Below, piece after piece: positions 7,678 to 15,976 of a stretch of DNA of 64,000 bases. Position 1 is the first letter of the stretch. Each line of letters begins with the position of its first letter. The translations under genes were made by a program, and so were the position numbers. Below the pieces are notes generated by a model. It ran no database searches. It saw only the letters and a program-made list of their open reading frames with translations, and had not been told where the DNA came from. Origin of the DNA: Streptomyces kaniharaensis (lineage in GTDB: Bacteria > Actinomycetota > Actinomycetes > Streptomycetales > Streptomycetaceae); NCBI RefSeq assembly GCF_009569385.1, contig NZ_WBOF01000001.1:124001-188000 (forward strand), in the 5' to 3' direction.

Positions 7678-8970
7678 GTGCCGCGCTCCGAACCGCTGCC
7701 CCGCACCGTCCGTCTGCTGCTGCTCGCCCGGGTCGTCAACCGACTCGGGGCCTTCTCGCTGCCCTTCCTCACCGCGCTGATCAGCACCGACCGCGGCGCA
7801 AGCCTGACCACCGCCGGGCTGGTCAGCGCCGCCTTCGGGCTCGCGACGATCCCCTCGCGGCTGGCCGGGGGGCGACTGGCCGACCGGATCGGGCGCCGCA
7901 CCACCATCGTGCTCGGGCTCTGCGGCTGTGCCGCCGCACAGCTGGCGATCGCGGCCTCCGCGTCGCTCACCTGGGCGGTCACCGGGGCGGTGCTGCTCGG
8001 GCTGGCCTTCGAACTCTACGAGCCGCCGAGCCAGGCGATCATCGGCGAGTCCGTGCCACAGCGGCACCGGGTGCGCGCGTTCAGCCTGTTCAGTGCCGCG
8101 CTCGCGGCGGGCGGCATGGGTGCCGGGCTGCTCGCCGCCCTGCTCGGCCGCTGGGACCTGCGCTGGCTCTTCGTCACCGACGCCGCGACGTGCCTGGCCT
8201 GCGCCCTGCTCATCCGGCTGGCCCTCCCCCGCGATCGTCCAGAACCACCCGTCGCGGACCAGGACGACGCAGCCGTACGACCGCTGCACGACCGAGCCCT
8301 GCTGAGCGTCCTGGCCACCGGCACCGCCTACGCCCTGATCAACCAGCAGACCGTGATGACCCTGCCGCTCGCACTCGCGCGGAAGGGCCTGCCCGCCGCC
8401 GACGCCGGGCTGCTGCTCAGCACCGCCGCAGCCACCACCGTCCTCGCCCAGCCGCTGGTCCGGCTGCCCTGGGCGACCCGGCTCACCACGCCCGTCGCCC
8501 TGGCACTCGCCCATCTCGTCCTGGCCGCGGGGCTGACCGGCTACGCCCTCGCCCACGCCCTGCCGGCGCTGCTCACCTCGGCCGCCGTGTGGAGCCTCGG
8601 CGACCTGCTGGTCATGGGCCGCGCCTACGCCCTCGTCACCGACCTCGCACCCCCCGGCGGAAGCGGCCGCTATCTGGCCGCCTTCGGGACCAGCTGGGGC
8701 ATCGCCGCCACGCTCGCACCCGTCCTCGGCACCCAGCTGCTCGCCCACGCGGGGACGACCGTGCTGTGGTCCGCCATGGCCGCCCTCTGCCTGCTGCTCG
8801 CCGCGCTGCACCTCCGGGTGACACCGGAGTCGGCCCGGTCGACGCAACGCGACAACCAGCTGCCACACGCCGCCCGCGAGGCCGTCACCGCGCCCGGACC
8901 GGTCCTGGACGACGCCATGGCGGCCCGTTCAAGCGAGGGTGCATCAGGCCATGAGAAGTTCGTGTACTGA
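7678..8970 (+). CDS. MFS transporter, drug-exporter type
   Basis: Integral membrane protein of 430 residues with about 12 hydrophobic segments. The loop 2-3 signature of major facilitator exporters is visible as GGRLADRIGRRTTIV. The extended C-terminal tail after about residue 385 is hydrophilic. GTG at 7678 follows ACAGGAG at five bases. It probably uses proton motive force to export a small molecule; the substrate is unknown. Control by the divergent CGNR protein is inferred from the shared palindromic intergenic region. Confidence 0.87.
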   Translation: MPRSEPLPRTVRLLLLARVVNRLGAFSLPFLTALISTDRGASLTTAGLVSAAFGLATIPSRLAGGRLADRIGRRTTIVLGLCGCAAAQLAIAASASLTWAVTGAVLLGLAFELYEPPSQAIIGESVPQRHRVRAFSLFSAALAAGGMGAGLLAALLGRWDLRWLFVTDAATCLACALLIRLALPRDRPEPPVADQDDAAVRPLHDRALLSVLATGTAYALINQQTVMTLPLALARKGLPAADAGLLLSTAAATTVLAQPLVRLPWATRLTTPVALALAHLVLAAGLTGYALAHALPALLTSAAVWSLGDLLVMGRAYALVTDLAPPGGSGRYLAAFGTSWGIAATLAPVLGTQLLAHAGTTVLWSAMAALCLLLAALHLRVTPESARSTQRDNQLPHAAREAVTAPGPVLDDAMAARSSEGASGHEKFVY

Positions 8971-9226
8971 CGGGGACAGCCCTGGACCCCGCCACGCCCG
9001 AGGGGCGATCCAGGTGACTGTCCGTCGCCTTCGCCCACCCCGCCGCGGACAGGGCCCTCGGCTGCACCAACCCTGTCGACCTGCCCGCCGGCCCGGTCGC
9101 TTCCAGCTGACCCGGCCCGGCCCCGTGGTGCTGCGGGCTCTTCAACGCCCGACACGAGGGCGACGACGGCACTCCGGGTGTGCGGGTGGCCCCGTGTGCC
9201 GGCCGATCAGGCACGACTACGGCTTA

Positions 9227-9478
9227 TCAGCCACCCTGGCCGGGCTTCACGGCCCGAGCACCCTCCATCAGGCCTCTTCGTGCCTCGGCCACGACCTCCG
9301 TGTGCCGGATGAGCATCTCGAGGTGGCTCGTGACCAGAGCCGCCTCGGCCGGCGTCGTCCAGCCGGGCCTGTGGATGATGTCGAGCAGCTCCTCGTACTC
9401 ATCGTGCGCGATGGCTTTCGTCATCGTGATGAGGTGGTGAACCCGCTGCTCGAGGTGGGACAGCTGAGCCTGCTCCAT
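9227..9478 (-). CDS. Small hypothetical protein
   Basis: An 83-residue predominantly helical, charged protein beginning MEQAQLSHLEQRVHHLI; no domain is recognised. The ATG at 9478 has GGGAG seven bases upstream, and an upstream in-frame start at 9520 lacks one. It has no signal peptide or membrane helix. Codon use looks less GC-extreme than its neighbours. It lies between the MFS gene and a long stretch without clear genes, so context gives no function. Confidence 0.5.
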   Translation of the reverse strand: MEQAQLSHLEQRVHHLITMTKAIAHDEYEELLDIIHRPGWTTPAEAALVTSHLEMLIRHTEVVAEARRGLMEGARAVKPGQGG

Positions 9479-9905
9479 GAAGTACTCCCTGAGTCGGACC
9501 GGTACGAGCAGCCCATACATATCCAGAGCAGGACCAGCCTCTTAGCGGCTGAACGGGTGGAACAAACGCGGCACGCATACTGGCGGGGCCTCCCTCAGCC
9601 GTCGAGCAGCCGCCAGGCGGTGAGGGCGAGCCTGGCCCGCAACAGGCCGCCGGGTTCGATGAGTTCGATGTCCAGGGCCGTGCCACCCCATCGACGCCGC
9701 GCTCACGGCCCTGTCCCGCCAAGCGCTGTGCGGTCCCAGCGGAGCCGGGGACGGCTGACGAGCCGTGGCAGCCGCACCATCTCGCCATACTCGCCTGCGC
9801 GCTGTCGACCGGACCGGGGGACAGCAGCCCCGGATCGCCCGGCTAGGCTGAAGCAGCGTGCCAATGACCGTGGTGGGCTGGGAAGGGTGCTGGACGAGGG
9901 GGACC
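9479..9905. other. Intergenic stretch with no supported gene
   Basis: No complete gene is supported. On the minus strand at roughly 9600-9690 a short frame reads DIELIEPGGLLRARLALTAW and then stops; it looks like the C-terminal end of a protein and lacks an upstream reading frame, so it may be gene debris. The last 60 bases precede the coiled-coil gene and should contain its promoter. Confidence 0.4.
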
Positions 9906-10289
9906 GTGAGCGAGCTGTACGACCTGCGGGCACGGCTGGCGGCGCTGGAATCGGAGGTCGACCGGCTCCGCAAGGAGTCCGCGGCGACGCCCACGATGGC
10001 TGACCGGAGCAGCGCGGACGTCCGTACGCCGCAGCGCGACCGCCGCCGGGTGCTGGACGCGGTCGGGGAGGAGCAGGTCGAGCAGCGCCAGGTGATGACC
10101 CGCCTGGCCGAAGCCGTCGGGGTCCTGGTCTCCGGCCAGGCCCAGCAGACCATGGTCCTGCAGACGCGCACCCGGTCTCTGGAGACCCAGAGCCGCACGA
10201 CCCCGCAGCACAGTCAGTTCCTGGAGAGCCTCCTGGCAGGCCAGTCGCCTCTCTTCGAGGAACTGCGCCGCCCGGACGACAAGCAATAA
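9906..10289 (+). CDS. Small coiled-coil hypothetical protein
   Basis: A 127-residue protein beginning VSELYDLRARLAALESEVDR (GTG read as Met), with heptad-like leucine spacing in the first 30 residues and a long Gln/Arg-rich helix later (about 60-110). No enzymatic motif is visible and the function is not recognised. The GTG at 9906 has GAGGGGGA just upstream; an earlier in-frame ATG at 9858 is preceded by a poor site. Its stop is followed by the second copy of the dispersed 39-bp repeat. Confidence 0.55.
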   Translation: MSELYDLRARLAALESEVDRLRKESAATPTMADRSSADVRTPQRDRRRVLDAVGEEQVEQRQVMTRLAEAVGVLVSGQAQQTMVLQTRTRSLETQSRTTPQHSQFLESLLAGQSPLFEELRRPDDKQ

Positions 10290-10311
10290 GGACCGGGCAG
10301 TCTGCGCACGG

Positions 10312-10350
10312 CGCATCACGGACCCTCGCTTTCCCGCACGGGAGAAGCTG
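10312..10350 (+). repeat. Dispersed 39-bp repeat, copy B
   Basis: Same orientation and 34 of 39 identical positions as 86-124. Beyond the repeat the flanks do not match. It lies in a 185-bp gap between the coiled-coil gene and the terminator of the S33 peptidase gene. Confidence 0.5.
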
Positions 10351-10422
10351 GCTTTGCAGCTACGTTTGCCTGATCCGTTGACGAATCAGTGTGGCGGTAG
10401 GCCATTTCTCCGAAAAGCGGAT

Positions 10423-10456
10423 GCGGTGGCCGGCGAAGAGAACCGCCGGCCACCGC
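10423..10456 (-). terminator. Strong hairpin terminator of the S33 peptidase gene
   Basis: GCGGTGGCCGGCG at 10423-10435 and CGCCGGCCACCGC at 10444-10456 form a perfect 13-bp stem with an 8-base loop. It lies 19 bp past the stop of the leftward peptidase gene, and the sequence beyond it on the minus strand contains a short U-run equivalent (cgcTTTTC). Confidence 0.8.
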
Positions 10457-10474
10457 GTCCGCGGCGACGAACCG

Positions 10475-12097
10475 TCAGACCGCCGGGAACGGGTCCAGGT
10501 CCGGCTTCAGCAGCTGGCCGGCGGCCGGGGCCTTCTGGTCCACGAGGTAGCGGGTGACCAGTTCGTTCAGGGCCTTGCTCCGGCCGACCGCGCAGTGCTC
10601 GATCGAGTCGACGCTGACCAGCACGGCGTTGCCCAGCTCCTCCTGCATCCGCTGGGCGAACTTGTACTGGGTGGCCGGGTCGTAGAGGTTGCCGATCACC
10701 ATCACGGTGTTGGCGCTCTTGCGGTTCCACGGGCCGGTGAAGCGCTCGGCGTCGACCGCCGGGGCCGGCCAGCTCGCGCACGCGGGCGCGTCGAAGGCCT
10801 GGTACCGGCCGAAGGTCGGGGCCGCCTTCTCCCACTTCCGCGCGACGTTCGCGAAGGCCCGGTCGTTCGACGGGTACGGCTTGTCCTGGCAGTTGACGGC
10901 CAGGTAGGAGTCGTCACCGGTGTACGGCGAGTCGGCCGGGGCCTCCCGCAGCGCCCGCGGGACGCTCACCGCGAGCTGGTTGGCGTCGTCCGCGGCGGCC
11001 GTCGCCTTCGGGGCCATCAGGCCGGGCGCGCTCGGCTTCTCGACCACCTGGTACAGCGCCTGCAGCTGCTTGGCCAGGCCGGCCAGCTTGGCCTGCGAGT
11101 ACAGTGCGCTGGCGACCTGCTCGGTGAAGGTGCTCAGGGTCACCTTGGTGCCGCCCGGCAGGGTGACCGGGGTGGTCCGCAGGTGGTCGCGGAGCCCGTC
11201 GAACTTGGCGCGGGTGTCGCCCTCGCCGAAGGCGCAGCGCGGGGCGCCGGCGGCCTGGCAGCGCTTGAGGAACTCGTCCAGCGCGAGTTCGAAGCCGTCG
11301 GCCCGCTGGCGGTCGTACTCCATGCCGTCGCTCAGGCGCAGCGCCGGGTCGACGTTGCCGTCGATGATGATCGCGCGCACCTTGCTCGGGTACATGTTCG
11401 CGTACGTCGAACCGATCAGGGTGCCGTAGGAGAACCCGGCGAAGGTGAGCTGGGCGTCGCCCACGGCGCGGCGCATCCGGTCGAGGTCACGGACCACGTT
11501 GATGGTCGACATGTGCTCGATCAGCGGGCCGGCGTTCTTGCTGCACGCGTCGGTGTAGTCCTGGTCGGCGTCCAGGGTCGCGTCGATCTCGGCCCTGGTG
11601 ATCGGCACGCCGACCATCCGGCCGCTGACGGCGTCGGCCTCCTCCTGGGTCTTGAAGCACTTGAGCGGGTTGCTCCGGGCCACACCGCGCGGGTCGAAGC
11701 CGACCAGGTCGAAGCGGGACTGCACCTCGGCGCCGAAGCGGGTGGTGGTCGCCCACATGTAGCCGCTGCCGCCGGGACCGCCGGGGTTCATGAAGAGCGA
11801 GCCGATCCGCTTGGACGGGTCGCTCGCCCGGCGGCGCATCATGGCGATGCCGACCTTCTCGCCGTCCGGGTTGTCGTAGTCCAGCGGCACCGGATAGACG
11901 GCGCAGTCGTAGACACCCGGGTCCGGCTTGGACGGGTCGGGGTTGCAGGGCGTCCAGGCGACGGGGTCGACCTTCGCCTCGGCCGCCGCCGCTCCCGGCG
12001 CCTGGTCAGCCGGCGCCGCCGAGGCCGCGACGGCACTTCCGGTGACGAGAGCGAGCGCACAGGTGACCGCTCCGGCCAATGTGGATATACGGGACAA
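10475..12097 (-). CDS. Secreted S33-family tripeptidyl aminopeptidase (alpha/beta hydrolase)
   Basis: A 540-residue secreted serine peptidase of the Streptomyces Tap/SlpD type, expected to remove tri- or dipeptides from extracellular protein N-termini. A signal peptide spans about residues 1-28 (hydrophobic core LAGAVTCALALVTG, AxA-type cleavage near SAA). The oxyanion segment NPGGPGGSG is at 104-112 and the nucleophile elbow GFSYG has Ser223; the acid and base are probably in GNLYDPAT and SIEHCAVG near the C terminus. The start is a TTG at 12097, supported by an excellent GGAGGAGG site. It ends in a strong hairpin. The upstream DNA is unusually AT-rich for this genome and probably holds the promoter. 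Confidence 0.9.
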   Translation of the reverse strand: MSRISTLAGAVTCALALVTGSAVAASAAPADQAPGAAAAEAKVDPVAWTPCNPDPSKPDPGVYDCAVYPVPLDYDNPDGEKVGIAMMRRRASDPSKRIGSLFMNPGGPGGSGYMWATTTRFGAEVQSRFDLVGFDPRGVARSNPLKCFKTQEEADAVSGRMVGVPITRAEIDATLDADQDYTDACSKNAGPLIEHMSTINVVRDLDRMRRAVGDAQLTFAGFSYGTLIGSTYANMYPSKVRAIIIDGNVDPALRLSDGMEYDRQRADGFELALDEFLKRCQAAGAPRCAFGEGDTRAKFDGLRDHLRTTPVTLPGGTKVTLSTFTEQVASALYSQAKLAGLAKQLQALYQVVEKPSAPGLMAPKATAAADDANQLAVSVPRALREAPADSPYTGDDSYLAVNCQDKPYPSNDRAFANVARKWEKAAPTFGRYQAFDAPACASWPAPAVDAERFTGPWNRKSANTVMVIGNLYDPATQYKFAQRMQEELGNAVLVSVDSIEHCAVGRSKALNELVTRYLVDQKAPAAGQLLKPDLDPFPAV

Positions 12098-12264
12098 GGA
12101 ACCTCCTCCGAATGCAAGGGCGGCCCCAGCCTGTCAGCCGAAGATCCCCGTGGGAAGACTTTGAAGGTTCGCAAATGTTCCGAAAATCATCCGGCGCGGC
12201 ACCGGATTATTCTGTGAATAACCGAAGTTGACGGTTGATTTATCTGACCTGACGTCATCCCCTG

Positions 12265-12597
12265 TTACTCGGCGATGGGCCGGGAGAGGTCGTCCTCGGC
12301 GATCACCCGGTAGACGGCGTTCAGGGTCGGCGGGCCGACCAGGTGCTTGATCCGCTCGTAGCGGCGCTCCTCGATCGGGGCGAGCCGCTCCGCCCAGGCC
12401 TCGACGTCCGCGGGCTCGTGGTCGCCCTCGATGAGCGCGATGGTGATGATCTCCCGCGCGTCCTCCAACCCGACCGCGGTGATCACCCGGGTGCGCGGGT
12501 CGTCCGGCAGGGCCTCGTCCGGGAGCCAGCCCCGACGGAACTCCCCGTACTCCACACCGTCGTTGAGCTTGCGAACCATGACACCGACGAGCTGCAT
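12265..12597 (-). CDS. Small conserved hypothetical protein, TetR-controlled
   Basis: A 110-residue cytoplasmic-looking protein starting MQLVGVMVRKLNDGVEYGEF at ATG 12597, which is preceded by TGGAGGAC. It has mixed alpha/beta character with ITIALIEGDHEPADVEAWAE in the centre; the pattern is reminiscent of small ferredoxin-fold (dimeric alpha-beta barrel) proteins, but that is only an impression. It is divergent from the TetR gene at 12734, and its start lies 20 bp from a perfect 17-bp palindrome. It is therefore the probable target of that repressor. Confidence 0.65.
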   Translation of the reverse strand: MQLVGVMVRKLNDGVEYGEFRRGWLPDEALPDDPRTRVITAVGLEDAREIITIALIEGDHEPADVEAWAERLAPIEERRYERIKHLVGPPTLNAVYRVIAEDDLSRPIAE

Positions 12598-12616
12598 GAC
12601 GTCCTCCAGAGGGGTT

Positions 12617-12669
12617 TTCTTGCAGTGCAAGAACGCTACGTCCGCTATTGTTTTCTTGCACCGCAAGAG
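12617..12669. promoter_or_regulatory. Pair of TetR operators
   Basis: TTCTTGCAGTGCAAGAA at 12617-12633 is a perfect 17-bp palindrome around one central base. TTCTTGCACCGCAAGAG at 12653-12669 is the same site with two mismatched arm positions. Centres are 36 bp apart. They lie between the small hypothetical gene and the TetR gene, covering both presumed promoters. Confidence 0.85.
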
Positions 12670-12733
12670 ATGTCAAGGCCGCCACCCGGGCCCGCCCGGG
12701 CCGGCCGGCCCACGGGAGTCGGAGGAACAGCGG

Positions 12734-13408
12734 ATGTCGAGCAGACGCGCACGCCCCAGAACGGGTCTGACCCGCGAGAAGGTCATCGACGCGGCACTCG
12801 CCTTCGTCGACGAGCACGGCCTCGCCGCGCTCTCCAACCGCAAGCTGGGCGCGGCCCTCGGCGTCGAGGGCATGACGCTCTACTACTACGTGCCCAGCAA
12901 GGCCTCACTGCTCGACGGCATGGTGGAGCGCCTGCTGGAACTGTCGGCCGGCGACCTGTTTTCCGAACCCGACGGCCGATGGACCGACGTGGTCAGCGAG
13001 TTCGCCGCCGCGCTACGCCGGATGCTGCTCGACCACCCGGCCATGCTCACCGTGCTGGCCACCCGCCCGGCCGCCACCCCCGCCGCCCTCGCACTCCTGG
13101 AGCGGGGCATCACCGTGCTGCGCGAGGACGGCGTCCCGCTCGGCGACGCGCTCGACGTGCTCAACGCCGTCGTCTCCTTCACCCTCGGCCACACCCTGGC
13201 CGAGGTCGGCGAAACCCCGGACCACGAAGGCACCGAGCCCGACCCGAACCAGTTCTCGGCCCTGGACCGGGACACCTACCCCCAACTCGCCCAGGCCTTC
13301 GCCACCGGCACCGGCCTCGACGCCGAAGCCCGCTTCCACCGCACCCTGCGCATCCTCCTCGCCGGCTTCGCCGCCGAGATCGACAGCACTGCGGCCCAAC
13401 ACGACTGA
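12734..13408 (+). CDS. TetR-family repressor (TetR_C tetracycline-repressor-like subgroup)
   Basis: A 224-residue regulator. The N-terminal helix-turn-helix covers about residues 14-60 (GLTREKVIDAALAFVDEHG, LSNRKLGAALGVEGMTLYYY, VPSKASLLDGM), the pattern typical of the tetracycline-repressor C-domain subgroup. ATG at 12734 follows CGGAGGAA at good spacing. The two palindromes immediately upstream make autoregulation and control of the divergent 110-residue gene likely. The effector is unknown. Confidence 0.9.
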   Translation: MSSRRARPRTGLTREKVIDAALAFVDEHGLAALSNRKLGAALGVEGMTLYYYVPSKASLLDGMVERLLELSAGDLFSEPDGRWTDVVSEFAAALRRMLLDHPAMLTVLATRPAATPAALALLERGITVLREDGVPLGDALDVLNAVVSFTLGHTLAEVGETPDHEGTEPDPNQFSALDRDTYPQLAQAFATGTGLDAEARFHRTLRILLAGFAAEIDSTAAQHD

Positions 13409-13539
13409 CGCACAATCGGCAGAACCGAGAGCGGCGTTGTGAAGCACACTGCACGACCTGCCGGCGAAGGTCCGCCGGGGTCCAACCGCCGACCTGCGCG
13501 AGGAACGCGGTCCACGAGATCGAGGTGGTGGCCTTCTAA

Positions 13540-15199
13540 CCTCGATCTTTCGTGACGGTCCGTCGGTTCATCCGGCGGGCCGTTTCGGCTTTCTGGCGGT
13601 GGCGAGGATGCCTGTGGCCCGGCTGTCGCGTCGGGTGGGCGCCGGGTTCCACGTCTCCGGGGAGGGTCAGTTGCTGGCTGGGATAGGGCATCGACGCTGG
13701 TCAGCCCGGGTTCGGCAGGGCTTGTAGCCGTTCGAAGGCGCTGGTGATCACATCGGTCCAGGGCCAGTGTCGAGCGAGGCGGAGCACGCGGCGGCGGCTG
13801 GTGGTGACGAGTTGGGCGGCGGCGGAGAACAGCCGTAGCCGCAGGCGTTTGGGTTCCCACCGGCGGGCGGGCCCAGTGAGGGCGAGCATGGGCATCCAGG
13901 CGAGCAGGTCGAGCGCGAGCTGGATGATCTCGAGCCAGACCTGGTTCTGCGCGGCCGCTTGGAGGGGGAGGTTGCGCAGGCCGGTGTCGCGGGCGGCGCG
14001 GATGCGGTCCTCGGCGCGGGCGCGCTGGCGGTGCCGCAGCTCCAGGTGGGCGATCGGGACGTGGGCGGTGTTGGTGGCGAAGCAGGTCAGCCGCATTCCG
14101 TCGGCGTCGGTGAAGCGCAACTGGGCTCCGGGGTGCGGCCGTTCCTTGCGGACGATCAGCCGCATGCCCTTCGGCCAGCCAGTGAGGACGTCCCCGGCGA
14201 GTTCGGCCACCCAGGCGCCGTCCCGGATCTCGCCGTCCGGCCCGATCGCGGGCGTCCAGGCCGAGGCCGGCACGAGCAGGACGGTCTGGTGGATGGCGTC
14301 GGTGATGGTCATCCCCACCGAGTAGGAAAGCCACCTTCCGCGTGCAGTGATCCAGTTGAGGAACTTGTGGGTGCCGCCGCCGGAGTCGGCGCGGATCAGG
14401 GTGTGGCGTCCACGCCGGTACTTCTTCGGCAGCTGGCCCAGGGCCATTCGGGCGGCCTCGATGTGGTCGGCGGCGGTGTTGCTGCCCGCGTTCCCGCGCC
14501 TGAGCAGGCCGGCGACAGGTTCCCCGGACCCGTCTCGGCCGTGGTCGACGAACGCGAACAGCGGGTGATGGCCGAACGTCTTCTTCCAGGTCTTGGCGGC
14601 GTGCTCCTTCTCGGAATGCGCCATGACCAGCACGCCGTCGATGTCCACGATCACCTCGCCGCCCGCGTCCGGGGCCGCCTCGCGGGCCAACCGCCAGACC
14701 CGCTCGCGGACTTCGGCCCGAGCACGGCGGATTGCCGTCAGTGCCTTGGGTCCAGCCGCCGCCAGGGTGTCGACCAGGCGGGAAACAGTCGGATCCGATG
14801 CCACCGGCCCGAACACGGCGGGCTCGGCCCGCAGCATCGCGACGTCCGCCAGGCAGTCCCCGCCCAATGCCACTGTCAGCGCGAGATCCAACAGGATCTT
14901 GCCGGGGTCATGAACCGCCCTGGGCTTGCGCCACGGCGCGAGCGCCGCAGACAGCGCATCAGCCAGCCCTGTTCTTCGGGTCGTTTCCACCAGCAGCACC
15001 CCGCCGGCCTGCGAGACAATCCCGCCACCGCCACCCGACACCCGCACACGCGGATACGACCCGATACGCTTACTCACCTGGGAAGTGCCTCCGGCTGGTG
15101 CGGGAACAAGGGCCTAGACAATCCTTATTCTCGCAGGTCAGAGGCACTTTCTGCTTTGCTGATCACCTGCCGGACAGCCCACTTCGTGAAAGCGCGAGG
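13540..15199 (-). mobile_element. Complete IS1380-family insertion sequence (1660 bp) with CTAA target duplication
   Basis: The left end reads CCTCGATCTTTCGTG from 13540 and the right end reads GTGAAAGCGCGAGG to 15199; as inverted repeats these match at 10 of 14 terminal positions. The left end also resembles the CCTAGATTC-type ends known in this family (for example ISEcp1). The flanking bases are CTAA at 13536-13539 and CTAA at 15200-15203, a 4-bp direct duplication as expected for IS1380 elements. The element carries one full-length transposase, and 1.66 kb is the usual family size. It inserted at the 3' end of the TetR gene at 15200, whose stop codon lies inside the duplicated CTAA. Confidence 0.9.
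13701..15077 (-). CDS. IS1380-family DDE transposase
   Basis: A 458-residue RNase H-fold transposase that moves its element by DDE chemistry. Motifs include the first catalytic region VDIDGVLVMAHSEK (Asp145/Asp147), the second IRADSGGG (Asp231), and AEDRIRAARDTGLRNLP, a family signature near the third acidic residue. There is no frameshift or stop, so it may be active. ATG at 15077. Upstream, within the element, AAGTGCCTC at 15083-15091 and GAGGCACTT at 15141-15149 form an inverted repeat around the presumed transposase promoter. Confidence 0.95.
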   Translation of the reverse strand: MSKRIGSYPRVRVSGGGGGIVSQAGGVLLVETTRRTGLADALSAALAPWRKPRAVHDPGKILLDLALTVALGGDCLADVAMLRAEPAVFGPVASDPTVSRLVDTLAAAGPKALTAIRRARAEVRERVWRLAREAAPDAGGEVIVDIDGVLVMAHSEKEHAAKTWKKTFGHHPLFAFVDHGRDGSGEPVAGLLRRGNAGSNTAADHIEAARMALGQLPKKYRRGRHTLIRADSGGGTHKFLNWITARGRWLSYSVGMTITDAIHQTVLLVPASAWTPAIGPDGEIRDGAWVAELAGDVLTGWPKGMRLIVRKERPHPGAQLRFTDADGMRLTCFATNTAHVPIAHLELRHRQRARAEDRIRAARDTGLRNLPLQAAAQNQVWLEIIQLALDLLAWMPMLALTGPARRWEPKRLRLRLFSAAAQLVTTSRRRVLRLARHWPWTDVITSAFERLQALPNPG

Positions 15200-15817
15200 C
15201 TAACAGGTGAGCGGCCCGCGCAGGGCCGCCGCCACCAGGCCCTCGATCTCGTCCGTGTGAACCTCGCCGCCGCCCACCAGCCGGTCGAAGACCAGCCCGT
15301 CGATGCAGGCGAGGAGCGTCGTGGTCCGCCCGTCCGGGTCGGCCACGCCCTGCTCGGCGAGGAAGGCCCGGACAACGGCGCGGCCCGCGTTCTCGCGCGG
15401 GACGAGGATCTCCCGCAGCTCGGGATCGCGCACGCTCTCCACCGCGCACGCGTAGCGCGCGAGCGAACGGCGGCGTCCCTCTCCCGCGAGCCGCCGTCGC
15501 ATCAACACGCCAATGCCCTCGGCCAGTTCCTCGGCCGAGCGGGGCACCGGCGTCTGCTCCCCCATGGTCTGCAACTCGCCCTGGTCCAGTTCGACCAGCC
15601 GCCGCACCAGAGCCGTGAGCAGCGCCTGCCGGGTGCGCAGATATGCAGACGTGGTCCCGACCGGCAGCCCGGCCGCGGCGTCCACCGCCCGGTGGGTGAG
15701 CCCGCGCACGCCCGCGTCGGCGAGCACGCCGATCGCCGCGTCCGCGAGCACCGTCCGCCGATCCGGCCGTCCCGGCTCGCGCCCCTCGCCCTGCCTCTGC
15801 TCCTGATCTCGCCGCAT
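15200..15817 (-). CDS. TetR-family repressor next to FAD monooxygenase
   Basis: A 205-residue regulator with an N-terminal helix-turn-helix at about 34-60 (LTHRAVDAAAGLPVGTTSAY). ATG at 15817 is preceded by AAAGGAGGG. It is divergent from the monooxygenase gene at 15977, with a perfect palindrome in the 159-bp gap, so it most likely represses that gene and itself. The IS1380 element sits directly against its stop codon; because the CTAA target duplication contains the TAG stop, the protein is unaltered. Its native terminator may have been separated from it. Confidence 0.9.
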   Translation of the reverse strand: MRRDQEQRQGEGREPGRPDRRTVLADAAIGVLADAGVRGLTHRAVDAAAGLPVGTTSAYLRTRQALLTALVRRLVELDQGELQTMGEQTPVPRSAEELAEGIGVLMRRRLAGEGRRRSLARYACAVESVRDPELREILVPRENAGRAVVRAFLAEQGVADPDGRTTTLLACIDGLVFDRLVGGGEVHTDEIEGLVAAALRGPLTC

Positions 15818-15931
15818 CCCTCCTTTCTACCGGGCTCCGGGGCCGCCGCGCCGCCATCCCTGCGCACGCTCGCCCTGACGGGCCGTCCACCCGGCCCAAC
15901 TCCAGTCCGGCGTAAGCCCGTAGTACGCTCC

Positions 15932-15947
15932 TTCTACAGATGTAGAA
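15932..15947. promoter_or_regulatory. Palindromic TetR operator
   Basis: TTCTACAGATGTAGAA is a perfect inverted repeat (7-bp arms, 2-bp spacer) in the divergent region, just after a possible -10 element (TACGCT at 15924-15929) for the rightward monooxygenase gene. It fits a repressor site overlapping the promoter. Confidence 0.75.
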
Positions 15948-15976
15948 AGCAAGCGGCGACAGGGAAAGGACCGAGC

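Noticed and set aside
9600..9690. Possible small leftward gene ending LRARLALTAWRLLDG
   Set aside because: No start codon with ribosome site, and a stop lies a short way upstream in frame; at most a gene fragment, too short to name.
10391..12217. Long rightward open frame of about 600 codons opposite the S33 peptidase gene
   Set aside because: Antisense shadow of a high-GC gene; Val/Gly/Arg-rich with no domain, while the leftward frame has signal peptide, catalytic motifs, a strong ribosome site and a terminator.
13409..13539. Possible remnant gene between the TetR stop and the insertion sequence
   Set aside because: Only about 130 bp and no frame resembles a known protein; treated as the ordinary gap between two convergent genes.
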